From the NCBI RefSeq assembly GCF_020921035.1, contig NC_063154.1, positions 16,961,861 to 17,025,860 of the forward strand: a stretch of 64,000 nucleotides of DNA. Direction: 5' to 3'. Shown in pieces: positions 35,801-50,800 of this stretch. The stretch is from Rhodamnia argentea. Taxonomy: Eukaryota; Streptophyta; Magnoliopsida; Myrtales; Myrtaceae. Each line of letters starts with the position of its first letter. The stretch's first letter is position 1. A program made the translations under genes and the position numbers. A model generated the notes under the pieces. The model did no database searches, was not told where the DNA came from, and saw only the letters and a list, made by a program, of their open reading frames with translations.

Positions 35801-38800
35801 AGAAGCACCGGATTGATGACATCTCCTGGCCCAAGCTGCTAGTTCGTGCTTTAGAGGAGTTGAGTTCTTACATTATGTAAGTCAGTGAATTATAGTTGAT
35901 TAAGAATCCATCAAGCACAGTACTTCGAAGGGGCAATTGACGGAGGGGCCTAGCCCTACTTTCTTTTGTATGCCGTTTCCTGTGGTTGGGGATTGTTACT
36001 AGTCGACTTCATTTGTCTTGCTCAAGTATACATTGTAGACACAAGATGTCTGCAAGTAGTGTGCAAAAGCATGAGCGTAATTAGTTATAAAGAAAAATGA
36101 CGAGCCTGGATGAAAAGTGCCTCAAATATCACCAGTTGGCATTGGAAGTAATATGAAAGTGATTTCAATTGTCTGCTGAGGCATTCTAGAGCTGGGCTGC
36201 CTTCAAAATGAGTGAGAATGGTCATGCTTTAAATTAGATTTTATTGAGTGGATCTAGATATTACAATCGTATGACAAGTAAATGCATAGTGGCTCTTACA
36301 GCCTTCTATTATTGAAGTGCTCAAATTTTTCTTGTCTACTCCTTTTCATGTTTATATTTCATTTATTTAGCTTTAAGAGTACCTTATTTTATTCTGCTCT
36401 CTGTTGTCTGCTGTAGATATTATTACAACAAAAAGACAAAACAATCTACATGGGAGAAGCCCTTTGAGTTGATGACTGTAACTGAGGTAGGCTATACTTC
36501 ACTTGATGCTTGACAGTAGTCGCATTCATTGTGAAATTCCATTTGTATATTGTCTAGCTCGTAATATAGTAATCCCGGTAACCTTTCCTATAACATAAAT
36601 TGCTTCGCATCTCGTATAGGATTTCTTGTTATAAGTGCTTTGATACCGTTCCAACTTTTTTTATCTGGCATTTCATTGCTCTTCCTGTTTGAGGACAGAG
36701 GTAACACAAAAGAAGAGCTGGCTTGTAACTTGGTTGAAAAGGAAATCGTTTCTGAGTTTTGTACCCATGGTAAAAATTTTGGTGCTTCGAGAGAAGCAAA
36801 TTTAACTACGATTGTGTGTTTAGCATGATTATCTTAGCTTATATGGTGATCTTGTTTATATGAAGATGCTTATGGATCTTTCAGAGTAGAAATTATTAGG
36901 CATTAGCGTTGGAACTGAGAAATCCGTTTCTACAACTTGAGTCATCTTTTGTTGATATGATGTTGCAGCAGTTGCTGTTAATTGGACTTACATAGGTGTC
37001 TCGAGTTTGTTAGGAGTGTGCTAGATTGGAGGCTGGCATGTTTTCTAAATTCTGTGTGCGTTGTGAGACTTCAAGTTGGTAAAGTGTGATTATTTGGTGT
37101 TTGTTTGAGAAAAGAGCGCAAACCAAGGTATTCTTCCTGTAATGGAAAATTGTCTTTAGGATTCATCAAAAGGATTTTCCGTGTGAAGATGCATTTTGAA
37201 GGAGCTTTACTTCGAGGCAACTCTGTTGATCCCTATGCCGCATCTGTGCCTCAAAGTTACATGGTGAAATTTAAGTCCATATGATTTGTTGACCCTCTTT
37301 TGTAACTGATAGATTCGATGATTCATTTTATGTCGAGACCTTTTTCCAGCTTTTAACAAGAAGCAAGACTAAGGCAATTTGTTATCTTCTTTTAGGCTCT
37401 GTTTGGTTCAACATTGGAAATGAGCATTAGGGCTCTAAAGTCCCTTGGCCAAATGCAAATGGTGTTTGGTTACTTTTTTAACTCACGTTGGGGAGATGTA
37501 ATTGCATCCGAAATGCTCTAGATTTTTAGCCCTAGAGGTTCTTTGGACAAAAGGACTTTTGCGAAATGTAACTATTTTTTTTTTTATTTTAACTTTGTCA
37601 CCTTCGCTTGCCGCCCCCTGCCGCCCACCGGCTGCCTGCCCCCGGCAGCGGCCGTCGGCGTCCGCCACCCGCCGGACCCCACCCCGGCCGCCCGCCGCCC
37701 CCCGGGGGCTCCGCCACCTTTTTTTCAAAAAGTAAAAATACTTTACAAAGTTCATTTTTCACCAAATAACAATTACATCAAAGTTGCTTTCCAAATGTGT
37801 TTTTAAAATACACTTTACCAAACACTATTTGCATTTTGAAAAAGGCCTTTAGCCCAAAGATATTTGCATTTTCTCAAAGTTCCTTAGCCAAATGCTGAAC
37901 CAAACAGGGTCTTAATCTTTTGGTCACTATTCGGATAAAGGCAAACATAAGACTTGCTTGGGTAGAAAAAAATTGTCGAGAATAACTCAAGTGTGTTTGA
38001 ATTATCTAATGATGGTGTAGGGCAGGGGGAGAACCAATAACCATTTTCTTCCATTTGTTAAACTTTGTGGTTGACATTTCTAATCCGTAAACTATGCATG
38101 CGTTTTAGTTTCTCATTTACCAACATGTTTTGCAGTTCACTGATATATTCCTTTGAATCGTTCATTGTAATATTCAAATTTTCTGTTCCTTAAATTAATT
38201 GATTTAGTTAACTAAGTGTGTTATATTTGGTGGACATGCATGGTTAGTGGATATCTCGGTTATGTTGCCAGGTTTTTGAATTATTAGATGGCATGTTTAT
38301 TAGAGCATTTTGAGGCATGCTGTCTCGGAAGTGTGATAATTTATTATGTTGTATAGCCCTCAATTATCATGGGTTTCACTTGATTTGGTCCCATCATCAT
38401 CTTTTCCAGTAATGTGTCTGAGGTTTTTTGAAGGGTGTCCACTTATTGTAATTTTTACATGGATCTTGGTAGTTTGAGAATGAACTGTCAATTCTGTATT
38501 TTCCCATATGTGCTTTGCATGACATCCATAGCTTTGAAGGTGCTTAAAGGTACATGCCCTGCTACTCTCTTGATTGGTAATATGTGCTGCTTGGCGTACC
38601 TACTAGTTAACTTTAATGTTAGTACCTTGTCATTTTACTACTTCCTTGAGTGTGACTATTCTATCTTCTTAAACATCCTTGAGGAATTTGGCGATGAAAA
38701 AATACCCAAGTATGCTTGCAATTCCTCATAATCACGTGTTGGCTGAACTTTTTAAACATATAGGATGGTTTCTGAGCTTTCAAGTGAGCTTTTGGAATGC

Positions 38801-41800
38801 AGTTTCTGTTGCGTGCAAGTTCTCCACATTGTGGAGTATGTCACTCTTATAGTATTGTTTTAAAGGATCATTCTCCACCAATGTGGAAGCTTGATATGGG
38901 TATCTAGGTTAAAAATTCCGTTACTGAGATTTGGTCATTGATTTCATTGTTATGTCAAAATAGTATAAACAACTGGGAGTCAGCTTGGGTCCTCAAATAA
39001 TGTGGTTCAAATTAAAGTCAATTGTGTTGTAGTTTTGAGAGGAATAAGGAAAGGGTCTCCTGAGTTTATGCATTTTATTGAGTTCAAAGTGGGAAATGGC
39101 TCCTCCATCTCCTTCTGGCATGACAGGTGGTCCATGGACCTTATTTTAAGTGAGCTATCTCTGGAATTGTTTCAAATAGCTTCCCATCAAGAAAATGCTG
39201 TTGATATTTCTTCTTTTTCTGATGGGGGTGTTCTCTGGAATGTTCTTTCCGAGAATTGGCTCACAATTGGGAGATTGGAGATTTCATAGTTTTCTGAGAT
39301 TTAGATCAGTTCGATAAATTGGATTAGTTATTCACTGATGAGCCCTCGCTGCTTTCTTTAGCACCTCCCAGTGGTATGGATGTTTTCCTGGCTAATTTAA
39401 TCTAATAATCAAAAGTTCCTTCTAGAGTTTCCTTTTTGCTTGTGGGTAAATACTTGACCATAAACAATCTGCTAAAGAGAAACTTCAGCTTGGTGAATGG
39501 GGATTTTTTTCTATAAAATATCGAGTGTATCTGTGTGTCACCTTCTTCTCCATGGTGATTGGACAAGGCAATAACATTAGGCCTCGGTGATTGTGGGTAT
39601 CAAGGGTTGAAGCTGCTGCTATTAAGGAGGAAATCCGGGTGTGGAAAGGTCTGCAGTTTGGTCGATAAGAAGAAACGAAGAATGCTTTGAGCTATTCTTA
39701 CTTATATTTTTTGGATAATTTGGAGGGAGAAATTATCAGAGCTTTCCAGAACAAAGAGCAGAGTATTGATTTTCTGAAAACAGATGTTTACAGTTATTGA
39801 ATTGTGGTTTCCAGAACAAAGAGTAGAGTAGTGACGCCTCTTTTTTGGTAGATTTGATAGACCCAGTCTCTATCTAGCTTTGTACGGGGATGGTTCCCCA
39901 CGGCAGTCGTATCCTTTCAATGAGTTTTGTCTTTAACATTCGTAAAAGAAGGATGGGCAATGAATTTAGCCAAGAAAATTTGTGAATGTTTTTTAAGCAG
40001 TTGGGCAGTTCTCATTTCTTCCATTCTAATAAATTGTTTCTTGGTTTTTCGAGCAAATATAATTTCCTGGGTTCTAGTCAATCACCATAGCGGGAAGAAA
40101 AATAGAACCTCATATTCTGCATGTTAATATCAAGAAGTTAAATTTCAAAAAACTGAAGGATTGAAAAATATATTCGTTCCTGGCTGTCCACGAGATATGC
40201 ATATTCCCAATAAATATAATGTGGCTTTTGTGTTTGTTTTTCATTTTTCAATTATTACAAGATCTTTCGATTCTCTTAGGTATTATCTCAGGTTCTTGTT
40301 AACAATGGTCGGAACTTATCATGTGTACAGAATATATACTGTGACTTTGATTTGCTTTGATGTCATCTTGACTTGATGTATGGCACTTGATGCTTCAAAA
40401 TTTGAAAAGTGCCAACTGCCAGTGACTTTGTCCTGATATCTTTTAATCACTCTATTCGTGGACTAGATTTTTCCATATCTTATCGGTTTTCGCCCAAAAT
40501 AAGACATTTAATTTTTCTATTTGACCATGAGTATTTTTTCCATTGAGAGTGTTCTCTTTTGCTCATTGTCATTCTATTACTGTGACAGCGTGCAGATGCT
40601 TCAACTGACTGGAAGGAATTTACAAGTTCTGATGGAAGGATGTGTGTGCTTTTCAAGTCAAGTTAACGTTCGTCCCTATAAGCTTCTTGTTGTGTTGACT
40701 CTCTCCTATTGATTGACATGTAGATACTACTACAACAAGGTTACTAAGCAGTCTAAGTGGGTTATGCCTGCTGAACTGAAGGTGCCTAAATCTTAATTCA
40801 CTTTTGCTTCTCTTTGCCCTTCTATTGTGCTACCCTGTTTTGACACTTCAATTCCAGTTGGCTCGTGAAGAAGCACAGAGAAAATTGGCCGCGGGAGCAC
40901 AGTCAGAGTCCCTGCCTTCGTCTTCTACTTCACTGGTTCCAGTTAAAGAACCTGATGGTGTAGATATATCATCTTCCATATCTCAAGGAACATCGAGCCC
41001 AGTTCCAGCGGCACCTTTCAATGCCTCTGGGGACACAGAGTCAGCGGTGGTTGCTGAATCAGAAGAAATATCTGTCCCAGTGCCTGCTTCCACGTTGCCG
41101 GCTGTTGTCTTTGATACATCCATGGACGATGGTGAACAAACTGCTGTTTTTCAAGGGAGCAATGAAGTTGCTGCTGATACGATTGATGATGGCACAACCC
41201 CAATGTAACCTAATAAAGAAGCTATCATGTCATAGAAAGTTAGCCCAGTAACTTTATATTGGATTTAACCTTCTTACTTAAATTTGCAGGATTGATTCCG
41301 AGAAGTCCACTATCCAGGATATTTCCTGTTCACCTGGAGTACCTGTTCAAGACATAGTATGCCTGAAAATATCTTGTAATGGCGCTTCTAGTTTGCATTT
41401 CCTATGCTATAAGCGATTTAACTGTTCAGTTTTTTTCAGGAAGCCAAGAAAAATGAACTGATTGCTGAAGGGACAGAGAGACTTGATGAGAAATTAACTA
41501 ATAGTGAACCATCACTAAATGCCAATAAGCTGGTATGACACATGATCTGCAATATTTTGGTCCTCTCAAGATATATTCTGGGTACTGTAGTTTGAGTTAT
41601 GACGATCCTTACTTGTTTAGGAAGCTAAAGCTGCATTTAATGCACTTCTGGAGACTGCAAATATCGGTTCTGACTGGACTTGGGAGCGGGTAAGTTACTG
41701 TTTTTGAAGCTTTTATTTGCACCTCAAATAACTTCAAGTACTGATAGTAGCACTGACGTTTCAGGCAATGAGAATTATTATAAATGATAAAAGGTATGGT

Positions 41801-44800
41801 GCTTTAAAAACACTTGGGGAGAGGAAGGAAGCATTCAACGAGGTAAATCTTTAAATTGTAAGCACTAAAATAGTCGTTCTATCTTTCCTTTCTTTTGACT
41901 AATTCACTTATATTTTATGGGACAGTTTGTTGGTCAAAGGAAAAAGCAGGAAGCTGAGGATAGACGCATTCAACAGAAAAAAGCTAGGGATAATTTCAAG
42001 CAAATGTTAGAAGTGAGTCATTCGTTGCCTCTCACTTTGAAAAATATATCGTTTTCCCTCTTGTTTTCTTATTTCTTCTTTACGAAATTTTGACCCAGGA
42101 ATGCAGAGAGCTGACATCTTCTTCAAGATGGAGGTGTGTCTTGGTGATTGTTTACTTTTGGTCCTTTATGTCAGTAATCATTTGTTACTAACGTCCCTAT
42201 ATAATTAAATATTGTTTAGCAAAGTAATGACATTGTTTGAAGAAGATGAACGTTTCAAAGCTGTTGAAAGAGACAGAGACCGGAAGGATATATTTGAGAG
42301 CTTCATAAATGAGCTGGAAAAGAAGGTATTCTTTTCCTTTTGTTCTTAGGAAAACGTTTTTTGTGTACCTAAATTATGCTACCCAATTGTTGATTGACAT
42401 TATTTTTTGCAGTACATTTTATTGGTTGTTTCTGGTCAATGCACGCTTTTGTGTTTAGTGCATAAAGAGAAATATCAAATAAAGAGTATTGGGAGGATAT
42501 GCTTGTGTGAAATAAATTTGACGCGTCTGTTAAGTCTAAATGTGAGGGGAAAAGCAGTGCAGTATTGCCACCCAGATAATTTGAGTAGTGTAACTGCATC
42601 TTATGCTTTTCAAAAATACTATTTTAGTTATGTGGCTATGTGATGCGGCATCTGGAGGCAGTTACGAAAAATATCTGATGTACTTTTGGGCTGTGTTAAG
42701 CATACTAGTGAATCAGATCGATTTATATGAATATGAAAAGGTGCCTGATTTTGGCAGCAACTCCGGCTAATTTTGAGAAGGGAATAATATCTTTTCATTG
42801 ATAGTTGCTTTGGCTTTGTATCGATGAAATCCGATCATCCATACATAACGAATTGATGTGGTATATTCATATCAAAACTTATGAACAAACAGTAAGAACT
42901 CCAAATCTTATTGAGATTCGAGCTCCATGGTTGGTTTAAACTGGTATCTAATTTATCTATCTGTGGGGGGTAACTTCATCCACATTCTTAAACTATGTAT
43001 AAACTTCACTGTCAGTAGGAGCGGGAGAGATCTTTGGAGGAGCGGAAGAAAAATATAAGGGAATACAGGCAATTCTTGGAGTCTTGTGATTTTATTAAGG
43101 TACTTTTCGGAAACTCCTCTTTGATAGCATAGTTTCAATTCTGATCTATGTTACCTTTTTGGTATGCCTTTTTTTCCATGTCCAGTCACTCTGGGAACTT
43201 GTTAATCCCTCCCATCCACTGATTACTTTCTCTTATGTAGGCAAGCAGTCAGTGGCGCAAACTACAAGATCGCTTGGAGGCTGATGAGAGATGTTCACGC
43301 CTTGAAAAGATCGATCGGTTAGAGATATTCCAGGTTTGTACTAATTCTTGGGGATTTTGTTATTTTGGTATTTGATATTGGCCTGATGAACATGATTTTT
43401 CAGGATTATCTGCATGATCTAGAGAAAGAAGAGGAGGAGCAGAGGAAGATACAGAAGGTGCTGTATAATTTGTCATCGGGCAGTTAAAATGTTTTCGTCT
43501 TTATAATATTTCTTTCTTTTTTGATGAGGTGAAATCATTTGATTTCTTTCTTGTGTCCGATGTTTTCCTATCATTGTGACTGATGCAGGAGGAAATGAGA
43601 AAGGCAGAGCGCAAAAACCGTGATGAATTCCGCAAATTGATGGAAGAACATGTTGCTGCTGGCACTCTAACTGCTAAGACTCTCTGGCGCGATTACTACG
43701 TGATGGTTAGAGTCACCTGTTTTCTCTATAGAATGAGCATGTTTAGTTACTAAACTACCTATCTGTTTTACTTGTGATGGTTCTAGGTTAAGGATTTACC
43801 AGCATATATGGCAGTTGCGTCAAATACAACAGGTTCAACTCCAAAAGATTTGTTTGAAGATGTTGCTGAGGAACTACAGAAACAGGTGAAATATGACTTT
43901 TTGGCTTGTATTTTTCGTGTACATTTAGTTGGAATTCGAAGTCATTTTCTTAATTTATTTAACAGCTGAAATCCATATAAGTTTTTCTTCAGACATGTTT
44001 CTGCATAAATGAATTGTGCCTATCAATAACAGCAAAATAATTCCATCTTTCTAGAATATTTCAAATTGGAATTCTGGATCTATTCTAGGACATGCTTGCC
44101 TACTAAAACTGTCAACCAAGCCTTCATTGGACTACACGTGGGTGGCGGTGGCTAAGTGACTCTTTACGTGTCAACTCCAGTTATAAATATGAACCTATTG
44201 GCACTTTTAGCATCTCTTATCATACCCCTAATGTAGCTACTTCATCCAGCATTCTTACTTTTATCATCATGAAACTAATGTTTCAAGTCTTCCTATGGCG
44301 TTGATTCATGTACCATAGGTGCTTTCGCCCTTCTATCAGTATTTTCCATATTGCATAGCAGTCTCGTGGTGGTTCTTAAAACTTTACAACTTTTAGGAGT
44401 ATTTTAAAGACTCTAGGATTTCTGAATGATTTCTCCACTAATATTGAACTCTAATTCTATTTATTATATGTGCTTCTCTGTATTATGGGGCCTTGTCTCA
44501 AGAATGCAAATGAGCTTGCTTTTAGGTACCATCTCTTCCCAAGGTTTACTGAGTTTTCTCCACTAAGGCCAGTTTCTGTAATGCTAGATTGTGTCTTCCC
44601 ATCTTAATACCTCAGTCACTCCTTTCAGATTTTACAGCATCTACGTGGATCCTAGATTTATTATGCCAGAGAGAAAGTTGTGTGGCTGGGAATAACGATG
44701 TTAGAGGATGTTAGAAAGTCCAATCCAAAAGCGTAAGCTGATAGGTGGAGGGAGATCACTTGGGACAACGATAACAACTTCAACAGGGGAACCTGTTTAG

Positions 44801-47800
44801 TTTGGTTAGGACATGTTAAATGATGTGTTTTAGATTTTATAGTCCAAAGCTGTCTTGTTATGGTGGGGATGCTGGGGAAATGAGATAGCAGAAGGTTTAG
44901 AGATGTGAACGTCAGTTTAAATAAGGGCCAAGGTCCCACATTGCAGTAGAGGTCTCGTCAGGTGGTATCACAGCAATAACACTGGTTTTGGCTGCCATTG
45001 GCATGCATTTTGTTACTGCCGCAATATTGGCCAATAGCAGTAGCTGTGTAGTGCTATATTGCAGCTGCTATTTACAACCAGGATAAGGACGTTAATCCAT
45101 AATTTTATATATCGTACTGCTATAAGTAATGCAATCAATGTAAGAGGATCCAAATGCTGAACATTCAGGCTTACATTTGAGAATTTGATTCCTGATTTGT
45201 TTTGCTTATGGAAACAGATGTGTTGTGATTAACATGCGTCATCGTGCCTCATTTTTTGTAGTAATTTCATAGGCAAAATAGCATCAACATGTATGGTTCA
45301 ACGGAACTACCTGATTTTTGTTCACGTGTTCAAATTATGCCCCTGTCTAGCTCTAACATGGGCAACGTACAGCGTATCGATATAGTTACTTTTATATAGG
45401 GCACTCACCTGTTTCCCCATACTTTCTGTTTCCCCCTTTGGGAATTTCATGATAACCATTTACCAAATGTGTGGTTTCTCTGCCACTGAGAACGTTAATG
45501 CTGTGGAAGATTTTGCTCATCGTTATTATTTTTTTTTTTTCAATGAAGTACAAGAGTCAATTGCTTCTTTGATTGATTTTGATGTATGATTTCAAAGTTA
45601 TTTTGAATAAGGTTTTCTCATGTCTTAGTCTCCTTCCATATCATGCAATGGTCAATTGAAGCCAATTCAACGAATTTCGTTGCTACGTCTCATGAAAATT
45701 TACTTTGTTTGGTTGTGTCTATGATGCTGTTATTGAACATGAAAAAGTATGTGCCTGGAAAGTGGAAAATTCTGACTTTATCTCCCTTTGGCAGTATGAG
45801 GAGGATAAATCTCAAATAGATGATGCAGTAAAACTTAGAAAGGTATGAATGATTGGAGGGTTTTACTGTTTCTTGCCTATATCGTCCCATATAATCTTCT
45901 GGCTTGTATCAGATCTCCTTAAAATCAACCTGGACCGTTGAAGACCTGAGAGCGTCCATTGCAGATGATATGCGTGGCACACCCATATCAGAAATCAATT
46001 TTAAAGTATGTTTATTTTTTCAGCTTGTTAATTCTTCCCTCTCACCACTTGCTTCTTCCTTCTGGTTAATGGTCCACATAGTGTTTTAATTTCCAGTGCA
46101 AACTATTTCTGAACAATTAGCTAGGGGCTTGTTATGATTCATAATTTGTTTGTTTGGCCTCTGACATGATGCTGTTGCAAAACATTGAAAGTTGTTTTGT
46201 ATGTAGCCTGTATTTTATTGTTACTATTTGGAGTAAATGATGAAGCATGAATCGTTATTGCTATAAGATCGTATGTGCTGAAAGCCAAAGACATTAAATG
46301 GTTAAATATTTCTACCTAATCGAACAACTGAAGCCATTTTTTTTAGGCATGATATGGTAGAAAGTCGGTCAGAAACCATGTTGAATCAGCAAAATGATAT
46401 CTGCTGACAAAAGCTGGTTGCTTAGATTCCTGTGAATAACTTCAGAATATTTAAATCATTCAAATAGGTTTTAGCATTAAGCAATTGACAGTTCTTTAAA
46501 AAAATTCGTTCTCACCCTGGTGAGTTTCGTATATCCTGTGACTAAGAGATTAAATGAATGGAGAAAGAATTAACTGTTTTCATTGAATCGACAGGCTAAG
46601 CAGCTCAACTTCTATTAGTGAAACTTGTGATAATTACTATTTGAAACTTTGAAATCTCTGGATGTCTTCTATGAGATCAAAGACTGCTGATCGGTTGCCT
46701 GTACAAAGGGACTGCTAATTGGATAATTACATTCTACTGACAGACTGATGGATGCATTCAGCACTTGCGGTTTCCGGCTGAACCATGATATTTAATGTTT
46801 AGATTGTGAAATGGGCCAGAATTCAGGGAAATATATCTTGAGTTATTAATAAGTGACATACCAAAAGTTCTAAAAAATATGCAAGAATTTGATAGCTGTG
46901 ATTGGCAAGGTGGCTGATTTTTTCACCAAGAAGTTAGGCAGGAGCTTGAGTTTAGATTTGTTCAGCTCAATTGCAAGCAAGGAAAAAAAGTGAATTTGTC
47001 AATGACATCTTTTTAAATACGGAAATATGATCCTGACTTCTAAAGTGGGTTGGATGAAGTAGAAGAGAGACTAATGATAAAGTCTGCTTAGACAGTTCAG
47101 ACTTTATCATGCAATAGAAACGTCTGATCTGGATTTTCTTGCTTTTTGCAGATAGTGTTCGATGACTTGCTCGAAAGAGCTCGGAAGAAAGAAGAGAAAG
47201 TTGCTAAAAAGCGTAAACGACTTGGTGATAAGTTCTTCGATTTTCTTACGACTATAAGGGTATTGCGAATGGATGTCAACTATATGCCTTCACACTCATC
47301 TTATGTATCTGCATATCACATTGATATGTTTTTGCTCTCTAAAGTTGATTTTTCTCTCTAAATGCGATCTTCTCATTTCCAGGAAGTAACTCCATCTTCA
47401 ACATGGGATGAATGCAAACAACTGGTTGAAAATAGTCATGAGTACAGGTACAGCTTAAAACAACATTAAATTTGATGATATTATGACGTGCAGTTGTTTG
47501 AAGAAAACAGCCATATTTCATTTTTTATTCTGCAGACTGTTGTTTAAATGGGCTAAACCTGTCTATCTAAATGCTATATTATATTAATTGAACTTTGCTG
47601 ACGGGCCTTTTCTGCATATAAGAATTGAATTAAGTCTGATATTTGGTTGTCGATCCACAGTATTTGTCCTACCTTGATATTTGAATTTTGAGCTTCAATT
47701 GACTTCTCCTTCTTTCTGAGAAGCTGTTACATACACTAGAATCTGACATTGCGAAAAAATCATTGTGCAGTTCAATCGGTGATGATATCTATTGTCAGGA

Positions 47801-50800
47801 CATTTTTGAAGAGTATGTAACAAAATTGAAGGATCACGAAACGAGAAAACACAAGGAGGAAAAGGTACTTATCTGCTTTGATTCATGTAATAGACGCTCC
47901 TGATTGTCTCTCATTTATTTTGTTATTTTCAGTTTGTAAATGAAGTAAATATGTATGATACACTCTTTGCTCCATTATCTTGAGAGATTCGCCAGAACGT
48001 AGTGAGGCCAAAGGAGCCTCGGAATTTGGTGCTATGCTGCAATTGAAGTAGTGATGCAAAATTCAGATGGAATGTAGCTAGATGCTCATTCTTTTTTGCT
48101 CAATTTAAGGACAAATTCCTATGGCATCTTGATCTGTGTTGTTTTAGTTCTAGTGCTTCAAGTTTTTATTTTCAGTACCTTAACATTATGGCAAAAGAGA
48201 AGGCCTCAAAAGTCAAAATTATTATGACCATGCAAAATTTTGTTCATTGGTACTTGTTGCCTTGTCTATCACTTGTTTTGCTTCTTTGCAGGCAGAAAGG
48301 GAAAAGAAGAAACGGGGAAAAGAAAGGAAAAGAGTGAAAGATAGGAGAGAAAAGGAAAGGCATAATAGAGAGGAGGAAGAATCGAGGGACAATGGAGCAG
48401 ACAGTGACCGAGAAATTTTGTCTGAGACTCGTGCATCATATAAGAAGAAAAAATCAGGTGAAGATCGTGAAAGAAAGCATCACAGGCATGTTCATAGAAC
48501 GGCAGATTATATGGACATTGCTGAGGCAGAGCCTCCTGAAAAAAATCGTAGACACAATGGTGACCATAAGAAGGCTACACAGGTATCTATAATTTCCTCT
48601 GTTTCTTAGCTTGAGCTAGCTGCCATTTTCCTTCCGGAGGAGATTATGTGCAAAAGTTATACAAGCAAACTTTTCTCTCTGTTTCAGTTTTGACTGGATT
48701 TTTTTTTTTTATCTTGTGGGTTTATCCCGCAAGCGTTGCCATGTCAGTTGTGGTTTTTCGACAGAATGGTCATGCTTGTTATAGCATGTCAGCGTCGCAA
48801 TTAACAAGTGTAGTGTACTTCTTTCTCTACCTAGAATGCTCAGTGGAACAAAACCAAAAGTTTTCGCTCTTTTTTTCTACTTACAAGACATTTGCTTGTA
48901 CTTTCATTGTGAACACATTCTCGGGCATAGCATAGTGGGTATGTGTGTGTAGCAAATCACAACCAAAAACTTAAGCTATTTGGTGAAGGGAGACTATATG
49001 TTGATGCCCCGCTTATGCCATGAGGGATGACACTTTATCAACCCCTCTCTCTTGCAAATCAGACTATGATATTAAAAGAATGCATCCCGAACTAAAGAAC
49101 AGGGAACAGCACGTGGAATAAGGTCAATGAAATTGTTTTATGTTAGTAGATGGAGAGAGGCCTACATGAATATAAAAACCCATTAAAACGCCGTATTCAA
49201 GCGACATGGGATGACACTTTAACGTGAACAGAGTCATTAAAATCAAATCTTCACATGAAGTATGCTTATCAAGTGTCCCGAGCACTGATTAACAAGGCCA
49301 GTGAGATATATGGGTCATGACCAATATTTCAGGTTGTCATAAGAAGTAATAACTGCTTCACTGCTGCACTACTGCAGCGACATCAACAAAACTTGTTGCA
49401 GCCTTTTCCCTGTGAATGTTCAAGCTCAGATTTAGCCTGCTCTTAGTTCTTGCTCCTTTTTATTGCAGAACAGTTTCCAATGAAACCAAGACGTAAATAA
49501 GTTCAGTTCCAGCTCATATGTTTAGATGAGAATTTGTTTTGAAAGGGTGGTACTTTACCAGTCATTGGCTTCAAGCAGAAGCATTTAGTGTCACTTTTTG
49601 GGGCCTAATTCTATGTTTGTTGTCATATTTAGGTTTAGTGGCATAGTACTTATGATCCTTGGAGACAGCACACACTGAATGTATCTGAATCAATCTTTAT
49701 GAGCTGCCTACTACTGGTATTCGTATTTGTAGAAGCAATTATAGCTAGGGGCATTCACAAGCTGGTATTTTGTGAAAATTATATCCCAGACTGAACTTAT
49801 TGGGTCAGATGTTTCTAAACCCGAAAGCTTAGCCCAGCCTCATTCAAGGCTGGCTGGCCTGACCAAATCTATCCTGGTTTAGGATTAGCCCAGTTTGACA
49901 GGCGCTTAAAAAACTGCAAATGAGGAGGAAAAAGAGACCCAAATCTAAAAGATTCATAAGTTTTATTCAAAATCACCAAAGGAATACATAAAAGTCCCAA
50001 ATTAACACCACCATAGATAGAATGAGAAACATCAACCAACAAATACACAGAGAAGGGTACAAAACCACACTAGAAAAGGCAATAACAGATAACCGACGCT
50101 TGAGGCTACTGGTGTCCCCTCACTGGTTGCGGTCACTTATCATGGAGTTTTCTAGTGATACATGGTTGTAATTGCTTGATTTGAAGCAGCTGCGGTCATC
50201 ATCCACCTTCGTTGCTTGGCCAGAATAGGTGGGGGATGTTAGTCGAACTTCATGGTTGGTCATTGCTGGATACCTAGACGCATGACAGTGGATGTCAGAG
50301 TCGTGGGGTCAATCAAGGGTGGAGATGAGAGGAAGTTGAGATAGGGTGGTTCCCGGCCTAGAACTAGGAATCGACCCCATGACTCCTGGTTCCAAAAGAT
50401 TAGAACGCACCTGGAGCCGTCGATTCCTAAACCGGTGGTCAGTTTGGTTTGTTTTGTGGTTCTACTCGAGAACCGGTCCATTTTTTTGTTTTTTGTTTTT
50501 TGTAAAATTACATATAAAAGTTGCACCATCTCAATACAAAAACATATATTGGCTAAGTGGTTGTGTTGTTATTTGTTCATGTTGGAGACCATGGTTCCAT
50601 TCTCAATGGGTGCAAAAGTATTCTTTTGTTTGTTTCAAAGAGGCTTCAAAACCGGTTCAACCCGGGAAACGAACTGGTTACACCAGTTCCGGGTTAAACA
50701 GGAGCAGTGCACGCCCCTAGTTGATAGAGCTAGACGTGTAAGAATGAGTATTAGGGTTCTTGAGTTTTAACTACATCAACATCAACATCACCTTTATCCC

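Noticed and set aside
40631..40650. Non-canonical GA-AG or AT-type intron donor in PRP40A
   Set aside because: Shifting the donor three bases to GTGTGTG gives a canonical GT-AG intron that keeps the frame.
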